From assembly GCA_036924285.1 (NCBI GenBank), contig JAYKYS010000007.1:18724001-18788000 (forward strand): 64,000 bases of DNA. The letters are read 5' to 3'. Numbering within the stretch: the first letter of the stretch is position 1; every line of letters starts with the position of its first letter. The notes beneath the pieces are model-generated. The model did no database searches. It worked only from the letters and a program-made list of their open reading frames with translations, and was not told where the DNA came from. This DNA comes from Asterella californica. Lineage: Eukaryota; Streptophyta; Marchantiopsida; Marchantiales; Aytoniaceae. Shown piece by piece: positions 24,334-33,800 of this stretch. A program made the position numbers and the translations under genes.

Positions 24334-24831
24334 TCAGTCCATGTCATCCTCACTACAAGTGCTTTCATCACCACGACGCCTCCGTTTGCGCATACCCCGA
24401 TGCACTACCATCTCTTCATCTTCCTCGCTGTAATTACTTACAGCTTCCTCGCTGGATGGTGATGATATCGAGTCTGGTTCTTCTTCTTGGCTCACTCCCT
24501 TCGCCGCTGCTGCCTTGCTTACTACTGGATCTTTCTCTGTGGTCGTTCTAGGTTCGTCTTCCCCGTCTGTTCCGTCGTCCATCGCCAGCCTCCGCCGCCT
24601 CCTAACTTTACGTTTACCCTTCGACATATCTGCCGAACACTTGGGCACACTGGAGCTACCGCCGTCCCCTTTCTCTCCTTCGGTGAGTTTTGATCGTTTC
24701 GAACACTTAGTTGTGCCGAAACCATCATATGGCTGACGTTCGAGACCATCAGGAGGTGGATCGGATTCCGAGTCAGACAAGGTTGTAGACTCGTTACGTC
24801 TCCTCTTTCGCGCTATGTACGTCTGTAAGCC
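24334..24831 (-). CDS. PHD-finger gene, last coding exon
   Basis: The exon begins after the acceptor ...ACGACAG at 24832 and reads 'GLQTYIARKRRRNESTT' to a stop at 24334, 166 codons including the stop, entering in phase 0. The product is a basic patch followed by Ser/Asp/Glu runs, a second basic block ('KGKRKVRRRRRLA') and an acidic end, like nuclear-localisation and acidic tails of chromatin proteins. Confidence 0.75.
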   Translation of the reverse strand, partial: GLQTYIARKRRRNESTTLSDSESDPPPDGLERQPYDGFGTTKCSKRSKLTEGEKGDGGSSSVPKCSADMSKGKRKVRRRRRLAMDDGTDGEDEPRTTTEKDPVVSKAAAAKGVSQEEEPDSISSPSSEEAVSNYSEEDEEMVVHRGMRKRRRRGDESTCSEDDMD

Positions 24832-27800
24832 CTGTCGTTTCATAACACTCAACAAATCAGCAAGATTGGATGCAAAGCAAGAAGCGAACTGAATCCAGCA
24901 CGCAACAAATACATATAAAGGACTTTGAAATGATGGTTACAATAAAATTGTGCTAAATTAGACACACTCTTCCGACCTTTAAATAGATGGGTAAAGGTCC
25001 GACCGTCACCATCCACAGCCATCTCACCTTGGTACGATCTACGAGGTGCGCCCAAGCTGGCCGACTTCTCAAGCTCTCCAGAACGGCTTGGCGATGACTT
25101 GAATAGGGATAGCGCTCACCGTTTGACTTCCGGAGTTTAGGCCAATACTGTTTCACATGGATGTCTCATAAAGTGAGTAACGGCGCTGAGACGACCTCCA
25201 TATGAATTCACACGCTTTATCCTTCAGGACTCTTTTATGACATCTAACAGGATTGTTCAGTACAGGAAACAAAAGCCAACCCACTCCATACTCACAAGAC
25301 AGCAAGCATAACAAGTTGAAAGCGGAAAACACGTACAGGCAATATGGCCTCACAAACATCCTCATAAGAGATTTGCTGGCCCTTGCTGTTCATAACTTCT
25401 TCAATAAGACCTGAAGTGGAAACCAGACGCGAAAAGTTTCAGAATACTGCAAGTTACGATATCAGAGAGCAGGGACAACTATCCATTTCAGATCTCTGAG
25501 GACAGGCGGAAGCTACACAACCAACTGGGACGATTCGCACAACCAGAGAGTTGACTCCTCTGCGCGGCTGAAACCGGAAGCTTACTTAACACTAGATCCA
25601 CCAGGAACACATGGACCGGTAAATAGCTCTTTATAGAAAGTTTAGCTTACCTGGTAGAGTTACAACATTCCCATCAGCAGGACTCTTCTTCTCGCCGTCC
25701 GGAACATCTTCTGAACCTGGAACAATTATCGATAAGTTGGCCCTACCCAACAGATGGTGCCGAGCATTGCCTTCAGGTGCAGTTTGTGTTCCCAAAACGC
25801 TCGCTGATTCTCTGCCGTCTGGTAAGGAGATATTGACGGCTGTCGATTCAAAATTACTTCTTCCATCCTCACTCTTCCCGTCATCTGCTTTCTTCCCTCC
25901 AGCTTTCACTGCATCCTCGGCAGTAATTCTTCCAGTACTCCTGTCTCCATCCTTGCTACTAAGACGATCTTCCCTGGTCCTTCTTCTTACAGCCTACAAC
26001 AGACTAACAGCTGTTTAGTACTCAAAGAAATTCACAACGTTGCTCGTTCAGTCAAATGGTCACATATGTGTACAACTCTTACATTGCGGAAGCAAATCGG
26101 GGGTCACAAACACCAGAGATACAGCATTCTGCACCCACTGGGCATGGACTCGACTTAAAGGAGCTCGTTAACTAGTCTACCGTAAACAGAGAACCCTACT
26201 GGGCTCCAAACTTTACCCTACTAACAGTGAACTTTCTGACGAGCGATTCTTCGACCAACTGACACTTCAACAATATTCACCAACTAATATATTGGTACAT
26301 GGGATGGACGGTCGAAGAAGTTACCTTCAACGCCCACATTGAAGGTAACCCCCAATTCCCAGTGAACCCGGAAAAGTATATTGCGAGTAGCGAAGGTAGG
26401 TGTCAATCTATGCTATTTGAGGCTTCACGCAAGCAGTTTATCTGTAACCAAAAGGGTGTACTACCGGAAATGTATGGCGAAAGGCACAGTGCCGGAGATA
26501 GTACCCGCAGGTATGGAAGTGCAAATATGTAAGGCATGAACTTATGCAGAGTGACAATGTAATGTAGAAGGAAAAATACGTATTACGGAGTCTAGGAAAT
26601 AAAACGTAAGCGTTTTCTAACGTCGATGAGGCAATGAGGTCCAATAGAATCAGCAAGAGCACCTGGGTAGAGCAAATGTATGCATGTAGAATGCAACCGA
26701 GTCTTAAAGCAATAACACAGAGAAAGGTGAAAACGATCCCAGCCTCGGGTAAGAGGTAGGAGTGCCAAGCATACCAATTCACAGTTAAATGAAGGATAGA
26801 GCAATGGTAAGAACAAGAGCAGCAAGTATGAGAAGAAGCACTCAAAAACCTAACTACCACAAATTCACTAGTTAATATTGACTATCCTTCAAAGTTATTT
26901 CCAGTTATTATACCTTGAGCCGAAACATGGTAGCACTAAGTCCTTGGTAGCTCGAGGTATCAGACTGTCAAGGAGGGATGTAGCAATCCAATGAACCTGT
27001 GGACCGCGCTCTCCAGAATTATGGTCCTAGGTAGCTCGCGGTATCAGACTGTCAAGGAGGGATGTAAGCAATCCAGTGAACCTGTGGACCGCGCTCTCCA
27101 GAATTATGGGTCGCGACCAGCTTGAGGTTCGTCCAGATAGGGTCGCGTGACCTTTGCCCAGTAGTCAGCCTTAAGCTGACTAGAATGTCCTTCTCTCTTA
27201 GTACACAAAGAACCCCTCTAATACATCTATTGCAGAATTCCTTCTTATGGTCATTAACCGTTTCTAACTGAAAGCCCTTTATGGTCCTCGGGTATCGCCA
27301 ACTAAATGGATGCGCCGATTCTAGCATAGCAGACGTGGAAACCACGTGCCTTTCTGTCCTGGGGCTAATACCATCATGAACATTTCTTCATGAAAATTGC
27401 AAGTTATAGAATATCTCTGCTCTTCATGTCCTGGTAGAGTTGAACTTACGAGACTTCGACATAAAAACGTTAGCACGGTTACTTAGAAGATGTAAGAACC
27501 TTGAGTCGTTGGGGTGAATTATGCCCAGATCGTCTTTCAATGCGGGAGCTGAATCTGGCATCTCATCGAAACAGCGGACTGATTCATATCCGGATGACAA
27601 TATCCTAAGGTCTGAAGTCTTCCGCTTTCCTGGAGGCAAGCGGCTACCCAAACTATAGCTCGGAGGGCAACGGCGAGACTCGCTCGGCCATTTCCCCTAT
27701 TTCTTACCGGCGCTTCCGTCCGTCGAGGAAAATACTAGATACCGGGGTGAACTAAAAACGTACGGAGAGAAAGAGATCCAGAGAATATTAACCCATCAAA

Positions 27801-30800
27801 CGAAACGAGAGCAAGAATTCCATAACGATTCTTCCACACTAAACTCAGGAATATTAACGCATCTGTGCAAAACATAAGAAAGACAATGATAAATGACATA
27901 AAACAGTTTTATACTACCAACGCAAAACTGGCTAGAAGCAAATAACGTACCAGATGCTGTTCTACGGATACTTTGTGACCACCACCAGCACTCGAAGCAG
28001 AACCAGTAGTTCCCTTCGCAGATGATAATGAAGCTTGAGAAACAGAGGTCAACTGCAGAGAAGCTCCAGCCTGGCGCACCCTTGGTACCCGTGGAACCCG
28101 AGGGGAGCTGTTTAATTCTTGATGAAGAAGGAGTGCAAGCTGCACGCGGAGAAAAGTTGCAAATCAGAACGACAGCCAAAACTGGTGGCAAAAACTCTGA
28201 CTAATTATTAGTTTGATTAGATCTGAAATCCTCAACGTTTATAACACGGAGAACTTGGACAACCGCTTGCGGAGCTGTGGATCGGTAATACGCCACTGCA
28301 TGTGCTTATCAGTGCAGTATACAGCTAATCACGTACACTTCCGGTATACGAAGAAGTTGAGCTAGTACGTATCGTGTATGTGCATAGCACCGTATTGCAA
28401 GAACTATCACGTACACTTCAGGTAACCCGTTGATGTACAACCCAGAGAAGTACACAGCAAGAAGAATGAGAGGGGGAATGTCCGCTAAATCTGTGCACTT
28501 ATTTAGTGGAAATTTCTAACCTGGAGACCGGATGCTCGGAGTGTGCAGCAAACAGCAGATTTGAAGAAACGGTGCCTGGTATAGAAGACAAATATAGCTG
28601 ACATGTACTACATGAAGTGGAAACTGATCGTAGTGTATGATCCACGTAATGTATCAGCAAATCTGAGGTCTAGAAGTGAGCACACATACACCAACAGCAG
28701 GTAAATCGTCTATCCTGGAAAGCTTGCATGGAAGGCTCATTAAGATTAATTTCTCTTGTACTAGTTTATTTCGACTTTTGTCTAAAGTCGAAATATGTAA
28801 AACCACTGATTGAACCGTTAGTGATAAGGTCTATGCAAACCACACATCAGCTCACCCATTAGTGATACATTGTCTCCTCTTGAAACTGATGAAAGAGTTG
28901 TCATGTATATCACACATCCTTGCTTTTCCGTTCAAGTCGCTACATTTACCGTGTGCTTCATACATGCAATCATCGTCAAGCCTTTCAACATTACGTCCCG
29001 AAAGATGGTGTATTTTAATTACACTTTCATCATAAGCTAAGGCCTCAACGTCACTTTTATGAAATCTCGCTCAGCCACAAGATTTTCTCGTCATCCTGGT
29101 TGAACCAGATCAGAAACTCTAGTCCGAATCTCTTGGGTGTCATCACAGCGTATTTAGAGTAGCCCTCAGAACCCATACTGAAATCATTCATCACGCGCGA
29201 CCGTTCAGAGTTTGACTATCACCACAGCTCAATCCCATCAAACTTCCTTTGGCGACTAAGACAACACAGACGAGTCTGTGTCCAGTCAACCGGATGTAGA
29301 ATAGAACGGAGAACTGACGAGAAACAGACATCTCTGAACGACAATGCGAGTGACTAAAGTCGTCATACGGCTCTTCCTATGGGTTTGAGATCATCAATGG
29401 ACTACTTGTACACTCCAAACATAGGTAATAAAGGAGTTCCGTATGCATCGGACAGGAAACTCGACGTCGAACCCGAAGAAATTCTGCTAACTCGAGTCAT
29501 TGTCAAATTTATCTACTATAGCGCGAAGTTCAAACACAATTCCAAACATGTCTACCTAGAGGAGATCAGGTAGACTTATGGTAAGCCACCTAACTGAAGA
29601 GTCTAAAGCTACAGGCAAGGACAAAGGTCATACAGTACTGAGCTTGAACCAAGTGTATATTTACAGAATATCAGGGCATTCAGTTGTGCTAACTTTAATC
29701 GTCAAGTTAACTTCATAACGTTTAATCGAAAAGTTAGCGAACACTTGTAAACGAAAGGACGGACCAACCTATCGAGCATGTAGATAAACGAACCGATGAC
29801 AGCATATTCGTCCATGAGTATATGATTCGTCGGGAGAATGGCATCTCAGCTAAGGAGCAAGAAACACGCTCAAAGACAGAGGTGACACCCAGTATCTAAA
29901 CCCAGTGAAGTGCATAGAAAGCGCCAAAAATAAATAAATAAATAGCCTGTATGATATCTTGGAACGTCAAGTTAGCGTAACTCTGTAACCTAAGGGGACT
30001 AATTCTTCCACAAGTATATGTTGGTACATCGAAAAAGCGTGTAACTTCGCCCACACACTTCCGTAACCCCCCAATAGTTTTGAACCAGATGTATGCTAGC
30101 AAGGGTCGGACCAATGCTGATGTACATTTCTAGAGATGGTTCCACCAGGTGCGGAAGTGCAGAAACGATGGCATGTACAATATGCAGTGCAGACAGATGT
30201 AGGTGCATAACGAGTTTAACGCAGCTGCCGGTAATAAGTAGGGGTACACTAAAACAAGGAGCTACGCTTGCAGTGGAATTACGGGGCTATGGGTTAGCGA
30301 TTTATCCGGATCTATCCCCTTCCTTTCTCTTTCCAGGTCTCATAACGACTCCGTACGTTCCCGCTACTTGCTTTCACTTTCCGGTTTTCACCACGACTCC
30401 ATCCGTCCGTTTCACTACACGATGAAAATTCCCCCTCTTCCTTTTCGGTTTTCACAATCGACGTTTAGCTATGCTACCGCATAGCACCGATTACACTCAG
30501 AGCATGCAGATAAAACACACTTCCCGCTGCATGCACCTCAACCGGGTCTCTGACTTCATTAGTACCCAGCACAGAGGTTAGGCTATATATGAGTAGGCAA
30601 AGTGATCAACCGAAATTGAGAACTTTTCCAACTCAGCACGGCCTCGTCGGTCCCGAAGTTTCTGTTCAGTTCCGGGACCTCTGAGGGCAAACTCCCGATC
30701 TTTCTGTAGTGATAGAACGGCGAGCTTGTTCGGAGAACTATAAAGGAGTATATATAAGCGCGGATCCAGCATAGCTTATGAAGGAAAATAACGACGTTAA

Positions 30801-33800
30801 ACAGCTGAAATGTTAATAAAGTAAATATAGATATAAAATAAGATAAACATCCAACATAGCAGGTGGAAATTGAGTAACTAGAGATAAGGGCTGAACGGAA
30901 GTAGCACGAAAGACGATATCCGAGGAAACGGAACGACAGCATAACGAAGGTCGCGAAGTGTTGACTAGAGAGACCTTAACTAGTGCAAGAAAACGCAGTA
31001 TGGTTCGTAGAAGCAGAGAGTAAACTGAATCGCAATACGTAGGTCCTGTTACGTCCATGAGTAATGCATTGCGAGTCAAAAACTATACGCAAGAAATGAA
31101 CCCCTTCATATGCTGAACCAAAGAAAACTACAGACCCAGGATGAAAGGTTCTTAGAATAACGAAACCGTAAGTAGAGAGGCCCTGTCGAGGCCTGCTCAG
31201 GCCTCGACAGGGCCACAGGAGCGGGGATGAAGGAGGGAAGCAGCACGGTGTTGCAGCCCCCATGGCCTTATAGTGTCGATGATGGGGGCCTTTTAGTGCG
31301 GATGAAGAACTGGGGCTCAACCGAGCATTACCTCTAGACAGGGGTCATCAGCCCATGAAAATTTAACTACTTACCTAACTCATGATCGCCTAACTAGAGT
31401 TGGGGTAACTCATTATGTACATCCCTACTCCAACAGACGGAAGTGGTGCAGCGGTTTAGATACAGCTTCGTTCCTGTGAATTCCTTGGCAGACGACTATA
31501 CACTTACTGCTACCTTAGGGCTAACTGGACTACAGGCGACTACTACAACGACAACAACTACTTCTCTGCCTGGACCTATATAAAAGCTAGTCATTATCTT
31601 TGTTACTTAGCTGGGTGTGCGGACCAGAGAGGTGAACCCTACATCGGGTTAGTATGCAGATGCAAGGACCAAGAAGTTAGAGTTAGACATGAGTCTGTCC
31701 AAGATCAATTCACTTCACTTTTTCGCCTACGCCTATATATAGGAGCTACTAATACTTTGATCATCAAACTGCGGTGTGACGTCCAAAGAGCTCAAAATTG
31801 GATTCGGCTATCTACAGTCGACTTGAACCAGGGATAACTACAAGCAACAGGCACAACTTTATTCACACGACAGTAACTACTGAAAACATGTACCTCCTCG
31901 TCTTTGAGAGTTGTTGTCACTGGACTTGTCAATGCAGTAGGAGGCGATCGCTTAGTCGGAACTTGCGGGGACGGGGGTGGCATAGTTGAGACTGCCTTGG
32001 GTACTGGTGGTGCAGGCGGCAAGCTCGACTTCTCATCCTTGTGGGTTGACATAATCTTGCTATGTTGTGTTGCAGCAGGCTTCGTTGACGCTTGCAGGGA
32101 GACTTTCGAAGACCCCAAATGCTGTTTGTTCTGACTAGATATAGGGGTTGCTTTGGTCGTTCCGTGGGAATGCTTCGAGGAAGATGGAGCCTTGCTGACT
32201 GTGGACTGAGGTACAATCTTACCAGCCGTTGAGACTTTACTACTCGAATGGGAGGCATTCTTCAAAGTATCTTTCGCAGGCCCACCTGAGGAAGGCCCTC
32301 CATGGTTAACCCGACAAGGTGCAACAGCACTTGACAACTTTGTACTCAAGTCATCAGACTTCGACGCTTGTAGGCTAGAAAATTTGGATGATTGCTTGGC
32401 AGTGTTCACAGCTTTAGAGGAAAGCGGAGTAAGAGGAGGAGTAGGAGCCGTCTTGGGGGTGTGTTGAGCACCAACTTGTTTACTGCTGGTAGTCGCAGAA
32501 GTTGACACCTTTGAACCTCCATGTGTTGGTATACTTGAGGACTTCGGCGTCGTTCCTCCAGACAGACTCCTTTGAGGTGGGGGTGAGCCAGAAGCCTTCG
32601 TGCTCTGAGCTTGAATTTTAGACGATGGTGTAGTTACCAGTGGAGATGTAGGTGAGGAGGAAGTCCCAGATGACAATGGGGATTTCATATGCGCTCCCAA
32701 AACTTTTGAGTCGCTTTTCGTAGAGGTGGCCATGCGGACGTTAACTGCGGTCTTTTCAGAATTATGGGCCGTGGATGCTCCTCCTATTTTGGATGCTCCT
32801 CCTATTTGTGCAATAGACTTCCGACTGTACGTTCCAACACCATTGCTCTGTCTAGCTTGCTGACAGATGGGCAAAGGGACCTTCTGCTCCTGTATATCTG
32901 CATTGCAAATGGCCCCCACGACCGGAAGCGGAGAACACCCAACAGGAGACTGGCCCTCAGTTCGAACTTGTTCTTTCGCTTCTCCTGATTGACCTTTCGC
33001 GCGGTGGATCGTTTCACCTTCCAAACGTTGTGCGGACAGGGGGGACTGTGACAAGAGGGGCACATCCTGTGGCCCTTCCTGGGGTTTTCGAGTCCCTTCG
33101 GACCCTGAGTCGGTGAACCTTCCCAGCTGTTTTGAAACCTGTGTAAGGCCTTCCTGTTGTCCCAGCGCATGTGCCTGTAGGGACATGGAATCCTCGCCAT
33201 GGCTAACCTTTGTAGACGCAACACCAGTGCCAACTCCTGCAGAGGACGGGGATACTACTTTCTGAGCTGAGTACGCCGGCGTTTGCCCAGGTGACTGCCG
33301 AGAGCTTGCCTGCTGAAGAGCTGCAACTGAACTGGCTACCGCCCGCTGTTGTTGTTGACTGAACTTCTCCCGGACAGATGCAGGGAGGCAACCCGATGTC
33401 CGGGCTGAGCCCTGTCCCCTTGTCTCTGAGATCGTTGACGTGGCTTGAAGCTTCAAGACTTTTTTCTCCACTTGTGGATCTGCAGCTACAGAGAATGTTT
33501 AGCAATGATATCTGGTGCAGCAGGTCCAAAACCCTGAAGCTAAAGATACGAGAGTTGACAGGGCATCCAGAGGGTCCACAGCAATCATATACGGTGCCCG
33601 TGGAAACGTCAAAAGCAATTCAGGAGCATCGTGATCACCTGGACACACTGAACCTGAGTTCTTATTTGCACCAGCTACACTCTTCGAATCGTCTGAAGAC
33701 GAACACTTCACTTCGGTACTACTTTTGACAAGGCAGATTTTGGACGCCCATACTTCTCCAGCTACCCCAGGCACAGAATGGCTTTTAGGGGCCCTGTGCT

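Larger units (their letters stand above)
28140..31893 (-). other. Large intron of the PHD-finger gene
   Basis: This 3.75-kb intron holds a 17-bp-arm palindrome at 31179-31214, a hairpin at 28767-28795, and at 30190-30510 a stretch shared with 56945-57400. No coding exon is seen in it; short frames such as 30583-30942 (-) look random. Confidence 0.6.
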
